A stretch of 5,130 nucleotides of DNA, from positions 1 through 5,130 of the forward strand of contig JAKIUO010000200.1 in assembly GCA_021647535.1 (NCBI GenBank), read 5' to 3'. Each line of letters begins with the position of its first letter. Within the stretch, counting starts at the first letter, position 1. Source of the stretch: Hyphomicrobiaceae bacterium. Lineage in GTDB: Bacteria > Pseudomonadota > Alphaproteobacteria > Rhizobiales > JAKIUO01. The notes below the pieces were generated by a model that was not told the DNA's origin, made no database searches, and saw nothing but the letters and a program-made list of their open reading frames with translations. The position numbers and the translations under genes were made by a program. Shown here piece after piece: positions 1 through 5,123 of the stretch.

Positions 1-171
1 GCCCGAGATGCCATAGATCAAAGCGTCATCAAGCTGGATGGCGATGAAAAACTGCCCGACCATTTTGAAGACCTGCGCACCGACTGGAAAAGCGAAACTG
101 ATGGCGAAGATTTTTTACCCGTCTCCGTACCGGTTTTTCTCGATATGCTGGTCTCTGGCGCAAGAGGTTGA
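1..171 (+). CDS. C-terminal end of an unrecognised protein (5' end outside window)
   Basis: Reading frame 1 is open from the first base to a TGA at 169-171 and gives 56 residues with no start, so the gene begins upstream of the window. The piece is acidic and hydrophilic in its first 40 residues (many D and E), then has a short hydrophobic stretch (PVSVPVFLDMLV) and ends in GARG. I recognise no family motif and assign no function. Codon use is G+C-rich at third positions, like the RNase gene after it. A terminator-like hairpin follows within 20 bases, so it probably does not share a transcript with the downstream gene. That this is real coding sequence is inferred from the open frame, the codon pattern and the terminator placement. 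Confidence 0.55.
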   Translation, partial: ARDAIDQSVIKLDGDEKLPDHFEDLRTDWKSETDGEDFLPVSVPVFLDMLVSGARG

Positions 172-186
172 CCGGTAAGCTTATTT

Positions 187-209
187 GCGGGCTAAATACC
201 GCCCTTTTT
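187..209 (+). terminator. Weak Rho-independent terminator candidate
   Basis: GGGC (189-192) can pair with GCCC (201-204) across an 8-nt loop, and TTTTT (205-209) follows at once. An alternative pairing is GCGG (187-190) with CCGC (199-202). Only four G-C pairs form, so it is weak. Its position 16 bases after the stop at 171 and before the RNase gene fits a terminator for the upstream gene. Confidence 0.4.
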
Positions 210-263
210 AGAAAATACGCTGTTAGCTGAATGTTTCAATGATACCAGACAGGAAACCATTAT

Positions 264-956
264 ATGAAAATTCGCATAAAATCGCTCGCCGCCCTTGCCG
301 TCACGCTGACCGTGGGGCTGATGCTGGCCCAGACCAGCCTTGATGCCCGTCGCTATGACAACAGGCAAAAAAGCCAGGCTGGCGTGTTTGATTATTATTC
401 ACTGGTGCTCTCCTGGTCGCCCACCTATTGCGACAGCAATGCCGGTCGCCGTGACCGCCTGCAATGTGGCCGCAATCGCCGTTTTTCTTTCGTCGTCCAC
501 GGCCTCTGGCCCCAGCATGAAAAAGGCTGGCCGCAAAACTGCCGCGTCAAAAAGGGCGAGTTCTATATCCCGCGTAAAGTCATCGACGGAATGCTCGACA
601 TTATGCCGTCCAAGCGCCTCGTCATCCATGAATGGAAAAAACACGGCACCTGCTCGGGGCTCGGCAACAAAGACTATTTCGCGCTGACCCGCAAGCTCTA
701 TAACAGTGTTAAAATCCCGGCGCGCTTCCAAAAGGCCAACAATTTTATCACCACAACGCCTCAGCAGCTGGAAGCCGCTTTTATCAAAGAAAATAAAGGC
801 ATGGATGCCAGCATGATCAGTGTTCAGTGTGGCCGGAGAAAACGCCTCAAGGAAATCCGCATCTGCTTCGACAAAAACGCCAAACTGCGCTCTTGCGGCA
901 GTAATGAACGCCGCGAATGCCGCGCCAGACAACTGGTGCTGCCACCAGCGCGGTAG
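264..956 (+). CDS. Secreted ribonuclease, RNase T2 family
   Basis: This is a complete 230-residue ribonuclease of the T2/RNase I family, which cleaves single-stranded RNA through 2',3'-cyclic phosphates and acts outside the cytoplasm. Both signature blocks are intact: CAS-1 FVVHGLWPQ (76-84, His79) and CAS-2 HEWKKHGTC (122-130, Glu123 and His127). These supply the two catalytic histidines and the glutamate of the family. Residues 1-28 form a signal peptide: basic KIRIK, then a hydrophobic core of Leu, Ala and Val, with cleavage probably around 22-28. Eight cysteines (56, 68, 93, 130, 189, 201, 211, 219) could make four disulfides, which suits a periplasmic or exported enzyme. The C-terminal third is rich in Arg and Lys. 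The start is supported by AGGA at 251-254, nine bases before the ATG. The length is normal for bacterial members. No clear promoter was found upstream. The family call is secure; the physiological role (scavenging or periplasmic RNA turnover) is inferred. Confidence 0.95.
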   Translation: MKIRIKSLAALAVTLTVGLMLAQTSLDARRYDNRQKSQAGVFDYYSLVLSWSPTYCDSNAGRRDRLQCGRNRRFSFVVHGLWPQHEKGWPQNCRVKKGEFYIPRKVIDGMLDIMPSKRLVIHEWKKHGTCSGLGNKDYFALTRKLYNSVKIPARFQKANNFITTTPQQLEAAFIKENKGMDASMISVQCGRRKRLKEIRICFDKNAKLRSCGSNERRECRARQLVLPPAR

Positions 957-988
957 ATCAGTGCTAAACCGCGTGGCCGCTTGAGCCC

Positions 989-1012
989 CTGGCGAGACTC
1001 CGTCTTCGCCAG
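989..1012 (+). repeat. Strong GC-rich hairpin in the spacer
   Basis: CTGGCGA (989-995) pairs perfectly with TCGCCAG (1006-1012). GAC (996-998) pairs with GTC (1002-1004) inside it, leaving a one-base T bulge and a TCC loop, so there are 10 pairs in 24 bases. No T-run follows on the + strand, so it is not a classical terminator for the RNase gene. It may be an mRNA-stabilising hairpin, a Rho-independent-like structure without a U-tract, or a small repeat element. It is the first of three hairpins in this spacer. Confidence 0.55.
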
Positions 1013-1030
1013 ACAGGCAGCTTGTTCAGC

Positions 1031-1059
1031 TGGAACCAAAGGCTGGCCTTTGGAAACCA
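1031..1059. repeat. Inverted repeat, possible operator or hairpin
   Basis: CCAAAGGC (1036-1043) and GCCTTTGG (1046-1053) form a perfect 8-bp inverted repeat around a TG centre. Symmetry resumes outside it with TGG (1031-1033) and CCA (1057-1059) after two and three A residues. The near-symmetry would suit a dimeric regulator upstream of the KAP gene, or a second hairpin in its leader. The sequence does not say which. Confidence 0.45.
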
Positions 1060-1060
1060 T

Positions 1061-1103
1061 GACAAAAAGGGATGCATGAACAAACAAGCGGGGGCGCAAA
1101 CCC
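1061..1103 (+). repeat. Upstream copy of imperfect direct repeat bracketing the KAP gene
   Basis: Aligned without gaps to 2743-2785, 28 of 43 positions match by my hand count. The match includes an exact GCATGAACA (1074-1082, matching 2756-2764) and an exact GCAAACCC (1096-1103, matching 2778-2785), with the same spacing between them. The two copies stand just outside the start and stop of the KAP gene in the same orientation. Neither copy matches a known attachment site that I recognise. Confidence 0.4.
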
Positions 1104-1123
1104 CGCCTGACTTTAAGGATTGA
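1076..1123 (+). CDS. Possible 15-codon leader ORF upstream of the KAP gene
   Basis: An ATG at 1076, preceded by AAGGG at 1067-1071, opens a 15-codon frame (MNKQAGAQTPPDFKD). Its TGA at 1121-1123 lies one base before the ATG of the KAP gene (TGATATG). The GCGGGG/CCCCGC hairpin (1088-1106) sits inside it, and the ribosome-binding site of the KAP gene lies near its 3' end. Ribosomes finishing this ORF could reinitiate on the KAP start, or could open the hairpin. The frame is short and could arise by chance; an overlapping 12-codon frame from 1072 also exists. No leader-peptide pattern, such as a run of one amino acid, is visible. Confidence 0.2.
   Translation: MNKQAGAQTPPDFKD
1088..1106 (+). 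promoter_or_regulatory. Hairpin just upstream of the KAP ribosome-binding site
   Basis: GCGGGG (1088-1093) pairs with CCCCGC (1101-1106), six G-C pairs around a 7-nt loop. It ends eight bases before the AAGGA (1115-1119) that serves the ATG at 1125. No T-run follows, so termination is unlikely. A hairpin this close to a Shine-Dalgarno could affect ribosome access or protect the mRNA 5' end. It also overlaps the upstream copy of the imperfect direct repeat that brackets the KAP gene. Confidence 0.35.
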
Positions 1124-1124
1124 T

Positions 1125-2717
1125 ATGGCCGACGATTTTTGGCACGATGACAAACTTGGAAGAAAAACAGATGCTGATTTTCTGATCCAATTTCTTAGCA
1201 AACGATCAAAAGAACAATCTTCAAACGGTCAAGAGGGAGCATTTGTGCTCAACCTCGATGCCCCATGGGGACATGGTAAAACTTTTTTCCTCACGAGGAT
1301 GAAAGAACAGCTGAAATCTCAAAACCATCTGGTTGCCTATATTAATGCGTGGCAGGACGATCACGCAAATGACCCCTTGCTATCTGTGATTTCCGAAATC
1401 GATAAAATCATCCAGCCCCATTTAAAGAAAAACAAGAAATGGCGCGAGGCATGGAGCGTTGTCAAAAAATCTGGCCTTGAAATTGTTGTTTCTGCCGCAA
1501 AACATTCTGTTATCAAACTAGTCCAAAGAGGCATAGGAGAGGGCGTTGAAGAAATAAAGGAAGTATATGACACGGCGCTAGCCACTGATGAAAGCAGCAC
1601 TGAAATAACACCACCTGCTTCTGATAAAACAGCATCACCCTCCACCGCTTCCGATTCGAACAAGTTTACTGAAGCTGCCATCAAACCACTCGACAGAAAA
1701 CTGGAGTCCCTGCTGGAAAGCTTCAGAAAACAACAAAATTCCGAAAAAACATTTCGCCAAGGTTTGCAAACTTTTCTTGAATTGGCAGATAAGAAAAAAC
1801 CTCTGGAACTTCCTCTCTTCATCCTGATTGACGAACTTGACCGTTGCCGCCCAACCCATGCCATTGAAATGCTTGAGCGCATCAAACACCTGTTTGACAT
1901 CCCCAATATTGTCTTTGTCCTTGCGACGGATACGTCCCAACTCCGGCATGTCGTGCGCGGTGTCTATGGCGATGGTTTTGACAGCACAAGATATCTGCTA
2001 CGTTTTTTCGACCGGACTTATATGTTCACAGACCCGGACGTTCAAACCTTCGTCCATTTTCTTTTTGAAACCAACGCAATCGAAACACACCGCCTGTGGG
2101 CTCCAAGAGACATTGACAGCATCGATTATTTTGCAAAAATGATGCTTTATTTCGAACTTACTTTACGTGACATTGAGCAATGCTTCGATATGTTTCATGA
2201 TTTTTATACCGCTTATGCTTTTAGCAACAAAATCCATCTTGCCTACCTCCTGCCTCTGATCTGCACCCATAATCAGGGGCGACATGAAGAACTGGAATTT
2301 TTATCCCACCCTGAACGCGGCCATAGCAGCCAAGAAAAAAAAGATCTATTTTCTCATCTTGGAAATGAGCGAATTCAGATAGAGTTCATTAGATACGATG
2401 CCAATAACTATCAGAGAAAGGAAATAAAAGAGATTAAACCTATCAGAGCGACAATTGATGCTTATTGGTACTTTTTGTCTCATAATATGAGTGAACTTTC
2501 CGAGACTATTAGCCAATCTAAACCGGGGGAATTGTCGTGCTCAATAGCTGAAATTCTGAGGAAAGAGATTGGAGCGATAACATATCATCAAGAAAAAAAT
2601 AACCTCACAATCACACACCATTCAGCGCGATTCTATCCAGAGCTGGTGAAAAGCTCTGGTCGTCTTGCCTTTCAGCTAAACAAAAACAAAGAACAATCCC
2701 AGACGAACGGGATTTAA
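1125..2717 (+). CDS. KAP-family P-loop NTPase, soluble, candidate defence protein
   Basis: This 530-residue protein has the layout of the KAP NTPase family. Walker A is APWGHGKT (46-53, with Lys52 and Thr53). Walker B is LFILIDELDR (231-240, Asp236 and Glu237), followed by the family-typical CRP and the AIEMLERIKHLF helix (246-257). A sensor-like strand VFVLATDTSQL lies at 263-273, and a conserved FFDRTY segment at 294-299. Residues 153-182 are a Ser/Thr/Pro-rich linker between the Walker blocks, where many KAP proteins carry membrane helices. I see none here, so it is probably cytosolic. Residues 304-530 match nothing I recognise. Known relatives include PifA of the F plasmid (T7 exclusion) and QatA of the Qat anti-phage system, so defence is a reasonable inference, but no effector or partner gene adjoins it. 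The start is supported by AAGGA (1115-1119), five bases before the ATG. The gene is A+T-richer than the RNase gene, which would fit horizontal acquisition. Confidence 0.88.
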   Translation: MADDFWHDDKLGRKTDADFLIQFLSKRSKEQSSNGQEGAFVLNLDAPWGHGKTFFLTRMKEQLKSQNHLVAYINAWQDDHANDPLLSVISEIDKIIQPHLKKNKKWREAWSVVKKSGLEIVVSAAKHSVIKLVQRGIGEGVEEIKEVYDTALATDESSTEITPPASDKTASPSTASDSNKFTEAAIKPLDRKLESLLESFRKQQNSEKTFRQGLQTFLELADKKKPLELPLFILIDELDRCRPTHAIEMLERIKHLFDIPNIVFVLATDTSQLRHVVRGVYGDGFDSTRYLLRFFDRTYMFTDPDVQTFVHFLFETNAIETHRLWAPRDIDSIDYFAKMMLYFELTLRDIEQCFDMFHDFYTAYAFSNKIHLAYLLPLICTHNQGRHEELEFLSHPERGHSSQEKKDLFSHLGNERIQIEFIRYDANNYQRKEIKEIKPIRATIDAYWYFLSHNMSELSETISQSKPGELSCSIAEILRKEIGAITYHQEKNNLTITHHSARFYPELVKSSGRLAFQLNKNKEQSQTNGI

Positions 2718-2729
2718 AACCCCGCTCGT
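2703..2729 (+). terminator. Hairpin spanning the KAP stop codon
   Basis: ACGAACGGG (2703-2711) pairs with CCCGCTCGT (2721-2729) with one A-C mismatch. The TAA stop of the KAP gene lies in the 9-nt loop. Only AACTTT follows, so the U-tract is poor. It may limit transcription past the gene or protect the 3' end. Part of its right arm (AAACCCCGC, 2717-2725) repeats a 9-mer found just before the gene at 1098-1106. Confidence 0.3.
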
Positions 2730-2742
2730 AACTTTCATGCAA

Positions 2743-2785
2743 GACGAAAAAATGGGCATGAACATCCGGTTCGGGTTGCAAACCC
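2743..2785 (+). repeat. Downstream copy of imperfect direct repeat bracketing the KAP gene
   Basis: This is the partner of 1061-1103, with 28 of 43 positions matching in ungapped register, including the exact blocks GCATGAACA (2756-2764) and GCAAACCC (2778-2785). A separate 9-bp stem with one mismatch, GGTTCGGGT (2768-2776) with ACCCAAACC (2782-2790), overlaps its right side, much as a hairpin overlaps the upstream copy. Confidence 0.4.
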
Positions 2786-2817
2786 AAACCAGCAGCCGCA
2801 CAAATTCACACCAACCA

Positions 2818-2859
2818 AAACGTCATCAATCCCGATGCAGATCGGGATTGATGACGTTT
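2818..2859. repeat. Perfect 19-bp inverted repeat with 4-nt loop
   Basis: The 19 bases at 2818-2836 are the exact reverse complement of 2841-2859, with GCAG (2837-2840) between them. It is by far the longest perfect palindrome in the window. Read on the minus strand it follows the transposase remnant, and the stem ends in TTTT, so it could terminate that transcript. The right arm begins at the Asn86 codon, where IS1380 similarity ends. The left arm may therefore be an inverted copy made when the element was truncated. Confidence 0.8.
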
Positions 2860-3113
2860 AGCGTGTGGCTGATGCTTTTTTGATCGCGCCTGTCGCTCAT
2901 GCAACCAGCCAGCATGTCGGCAAAATTGAGCTGGCGCTCAAGCGCGCACAGAACCACAACGCCGCCATTCGATGACAGCGCGCCGCCATCAAAACGGGCG
3001 ATGATTTCATGATTTTCAACGGGTGACAGGCCGGGCAAAAGTGGTGTATAATCGGTCATGGCGATGTGAGGTTTCTCTGTGGGTGTCTGGTCTTGTTTCA
3101 ACACCAAAACCAT
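2826..3113 (-). pseudogene. IS1380-family transposase, N-terminal fragment
   Basis: The reverse-strand frame encodes 95 residues that look like the start of an IS1380-family (DDE, IS4-like) transposase. Typical features are the FDGGALSSNGGVVVL segment (41-55), then LERQLNFADMLAGCMSDRRD (58-77) and the ISHTL block (81-85). Intact members continue from HTL into a segment on an Arg-rich helix and GYED, and run to roughly 400 residues or more. Here the match stops at Asn86 and nine unrelated residues (VINPDLHRD) lead to a stop inside the perfect palindrome. All the catalytic acidic residues beyond this point are gone, so it cannot transpose. Translation may originally have begun at the internal Met19 (3057-3059) rather than at 3113; neither start has a good Shine-Dalgarno. 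The family call rests on remembered motifs, not a search. Confidence 0.75.
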
Positions 3114-3182
3114 ACGACATTACAACAGCTTGATCCACACCCGCCAACCAAATCAGGCCACCTCATGAATTATTCGGGATAG
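2841..3182 (-). mobile_element. Truncated IS1380-type insertion sequence
   Basis: This covers the transposase fragment plus about 70 bases beyond its start. The outer boundary is placed near 3182 because the minus-strand sequence there (CTATCCCGAATAATTCATGA, 3163-3182) looks like the terminal repeat region of IS1380-type elements, and an A+T-rich promoter region starts just after. No matching second terminal repeat was found at 2718-2817, so the distal part of the element is missing. The boundary is an inference; the inner edge is the palindrome. Confidence 0.45.
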
Positions 3183-3219
3183 AAGAGTCATAGAAAATTA
3201 ACAATTACTAAATACCTCA

Positions 3220-3248
3220 TTGCAAGATACTAAAAAGTGCTGTAATAT
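3220..3248 (+). promoter_or_regulatory. Sigma70-type promoter candidate
   Basis: TTGCAA (3220-3225) and TAATAT (3243-3248) are separated by 17 bases in an A+T-rich stretch; each matches its consensus hexamer at 4 of 6 positions. TG directly precedes the -10. Transcription would start near 3255, giving a leader of about 17 bases to the ATG at 3272. The promoter lies just outside the inferred IS1380 end. Confidence 0.45.
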
Positions 3249-3271
3249 CAGTAAAAATAGCGAGGGTTGTT

Positions 3272-4390
3272 ATGAGTCGTCTTACATTTATTTCTTTTAT
3301 TATGTTAACCGGGTTCTTCTATGTAACCGGAAAACCTGTTGATAAGACTGATCTGCGAATTGACGGATCAACTGAAGTTTCATCGCAAAATTTTGTTGCA
3401 GATGAAACAGCGCAAACCGTCAATGCTGCTACCATACATGAGAAAGAACAAAAGGTGTTCAGTCCTGTTCTGTCTCCCCTGCAAATGCAACCTATTGTTT
3501 CTGCCCGAAATATAATGCCTGCGCTGCCCTCTCGTAATCCCAAGCGGCAGAATTCAGCACCTTCTGAAATAGTGATAGCGACGGCAACTGCGGGTACCAT
3601 GCTACATAAAGACATAGTGGCAAAGGCCGATATCGAGATCGTAACTCCCAAGAAACCTGTCAGAAACCTCACTTTTGCACAAGTCAGAAATAAATCGACT
3701 TCCTCTACAACGAAACCTTTGTCCGTCAGCTATCAGCAAAGATATGTAAAAGCGAAAAAACCGGTACTCGGGCCACGCCTTACCGCCATCTTGCTCAAAC
3801 GAGAATTACGGCGTGTCGGCTGTTATACTGGAGCAATAACTAGTAGCTGGGATGATAGCGCTATAAATGCCATTGAGGGTTTCAATCTCAACTCAAATAA
3901 TAACCTTACCATCAAAACACCAACGGCTTCTGCTTTGGAGCAAGTGCAACAAACAGCCAAAGTCGTATGTGTCAGGAAGCCGTCAACAGGTCGTACTATA
4001 ATTGCCAATGCCACTCGCCCTACGAAAAAAGTGCTGGCAGTTAAAAATGTGCGCCAATGGAAACCAAAACTGTTAAAGTCGAAAAGACCTGTTAGAAAAG
4101 CTGCACTCTTCACAAAACCAACGACATCACCTCTCTTCAAATTTCAGAACAAATCTCGTTCTTTGAATAATAGTAGAAAAGCCAGAAAGAGTGTAACTCG
4201 CCAAGCTAAATTCAAAAGAGTTCGGGGCAAGAAACGTAATTATCGTGCAATTGTCAAACGAGCTAAAAAACAGCGTTACGCAAGAAGAACAGTTCGGCGT
4301 AGAACCGCTGTCAGGTCTTGGAAACGTACTTATCGTCGTAAAAGATTCGGTTTCAAAAGATCAGGCATGGAATTCTCAATAGGAAACTAA
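3272..4390 (+). CDS. Secreted protein with peptidoglycan-binding-like middle and very basic C-terminus
   Basis: The product has 372 residues. Residues 1-20 form a signal peptide or membrane anchor with a hydrophobic core (LTFISFIMLTGFFYV). Residues 21-165 are low in order-promoting content and match nothing I know. Residues 168-234 resemble the short peptidoglycan-binding-like module of Rhizobiales secreted proteins: LKRELRRVGCYTGAI, then SSWDDSAINAIEGFN and a final VVCV. Cys184 and Cys233 are its only cysteines and could form a disulfide. The tail is extremely basic: residues 301-365 contain 32 Lys or Arg and no acidic residue. Such a tail could bind anionic cell-wall polymer, lipopolysaccharide or nucleic acid, which is speculation. 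The start is supported by GAGGG (3262-3266), five bases before the ATG. The gene is A+T-rich, like the KAP gene. It has no partner gene in the same direction within the window. Coding status is secure; function is unknown. Confidence 0.8.
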   Translation: MSRLTFISFIMLTGFFYVTGKPVDKTDLRIDGSTEVSSQNFVADETAQTVNAATIHEKEQKVFSPVLSPLQMQPIVSARNIMPALPSRNPKRQNSAPSEIVIATATAGTMLHKDIVAKADIEIVTPKKPVRNLTFAQVRNKSTSSTTKPLSVSYQQRYVKAKKPVLGPRLTAILLKRELRRVGCYTGAITSSWDDSAINAIEGFNLNSNNNLTIKTPTASALEQVQQTAKVVCVRKPSTGRTIIANATRPTKKVLAVKNVRQWKPKLLKSKRPVRKAALFTKPTTSPLFKFQNKSRSLNNSRKARKSVTRQAKFKRVRGKKRNYRAIVKRAKKQRYARRTVRRRTAVRSWKRTYRRKRFGFKRSGMEFSIGN

Positions 4391-4408
4391 GGGTTGTTGG
4401 TTTCTTAA

Positions 4409-4428
4409 AGTTGAGATTTCCTTCAACT
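4409..4428 (+). repeat. Short inverted repeat after the basic-protein gene
   Basis: AGTTGA (4409-4414) and TCAACT (4423-4428) form a 6-bp stem around an 8-nt loop, 18 bases after the stop at 4390. No T-run follows, so a terminator call would be weak. Its right arm overlaps CCTTCAAC (4420-4427), which is also found inverted at 5119-5126 at the end of the IS30 remnant. Confidence 0.25.
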
Positions 4429-4720
4429 CCAAGAATAGTGAGTGTTGCGCAGCTTTAATAATAAACCAGTTCAAAGGACTGTGCAAACAAACCGAGCCAC
4501 TTTTCTCCATGATTGGAACATGGGCGGGGAGCGGCAACAGTTTTACAAAATTCACCTTGATTCTCCGAATCCGATCCCCCACATGTGCCAGTTTGGGGAG
4601 AACAACCCAGGGCCATTCAATTCTCAAAGCTTTGCTTCGCAAACGGGCTGCCGCCCTTACCCACTTGGGGAACGAGTCCCCCACCCCCCCCCCCCTTACT
4701 TTTTTGAATTTGATGATGGA
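4429..4720. other. Stretch without a supportable gene, with homopolymer-rich sequence
   Basis: Open frames cross this stretch in both directions, but none has a ribosome-binding site or recognisable motif, and their translations read as shadow sequence. The right part is unusual: repeated G4/C4-5 runs, and a run of 12 C at 4684-4695 followed by TTACTTTTTT. It may be the eroded 5' half of the IS30 element, because it leads without a break into recognisable transposase. No N-terminal helix-turn-helix or first catalytic Asp segment of IS30 could be read in any frame. Confidence 0.4.
4684..4695 (+). repeat. Mononucleotide run of 12 C
   Basis: Twelve consecutive C residues follow GTCCCCCA. Runs of this length are prone to slippage and to sequencing error. 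It lies in decayed sequence upstream of the IS30 remnant, so phase variation of a gene is not indicated. Confidence 0.9.
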
Positions 4721-5123
4721 AAAACGGGATGTTTGGAGGGGCTCCTCCAACGGGGTCCAGCGCTCAAAAAGCGTCCAAAGGGCCTGCCAAAGGGTGCTCG
4801 CAAAGCTCAAGGCACTCATCAAAACCATCACATATGACAATGGAAAAGAGTTTTCAGGGCATCGAAAAATCGCTGAAATATTGCAATGCGACATCTATTT
4901 TGCCAAGCCCTATCACTCATGGCAACGAGGCCTCAACGAACATACCAACGGGCTGGTCCGACAATACTTTCCAAAAGGAACCGATTTTACTAAACTGACA
5001 CAGGCTGAGGTTCAGGAGATCGAAAACAAGCTGAACCATCGTCCCCGCAAATGTCTCGAATATAAAACCCCATATGAGGTGTTTTCAAAGGAACGTAGAC
5101 AGAATGTTGCATCTCAATGTTGA
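4721..5123 (+). pseudogene. IS30-family transposase, C-terminal remnant with a frameshift
   Basis: From about 4770 the frame ending at 5123 reads as the C-terminal catalytic part of an IS30-family transposase. KTITYDNGKEF carries the second Asp of the DDE triad (Asp codon 4836-4838), and SWQRGLNEHTNGLVRQYFP carries the Glu. These are followed by KGTDF, LNHRPRKCL and KTPYEVF. Upstream, the family-like segment KTGCLEGLLQ (4721-4750) lies in another frame. Removing one A from the five at 4766-4770 joins the two into one continuous reading, so a single homopolymer insertion broke the gene. The first catalytic Asp and the N-terminal DNA-binding domain are not visible. The product would be inactive even without the frameshift unless the missing part lies in unreadable sequence. 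The family call is strong, from motifs alone. The 3' end at GTTGCATCTCAATGTTGAAG is like the ends of IS30-type elements. Confidence 0.8.

Noticed and set aside
399..932. Long reverse-strand open frame of 177 codons opposite the RNase gene
   Set aside because: It is a shadow of the RNase T2 gene, whose active-site motifs fix the + strand frame. It has no ribosome-binding site and no family motif.
957..1124. CRISPR-like or tRNA-like structure in the hairpin-rich spacer
   Set aside because: The three hairpins differ in sequence, with no regular repeat and spacer pattern, and no cloverleaf or CCA-type acceptor can be folded by eye.
824..1201. Reverse-strand frame of 125 codons over the RNase 3' end and the spacer
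   Set aside because: It overlaps two well-supported + strand genes, has no motif, and its residue pattern looks like antisense translation.
2752..2883. 43-codon + strand frame across the palindrome
   Set aside because: There is no Shine-Dalgarno, it reads through a hairpin and into the antisense of the transposase remnant, and its composition is not protein-like.
3144..3152. CCAACCAAA repeated at 2811-2819 as a possible IS direct repeat
   Set aside because: Only nine low-complexity bases match and the flanks do not, so chance is sufficient.
4376..4894. Reverse-strand frame of 172 codons
   Set aside because: It lies opposite the IS30 remnant and the end of the basic-protein gene, with no motif or start signal; it is a shadow.
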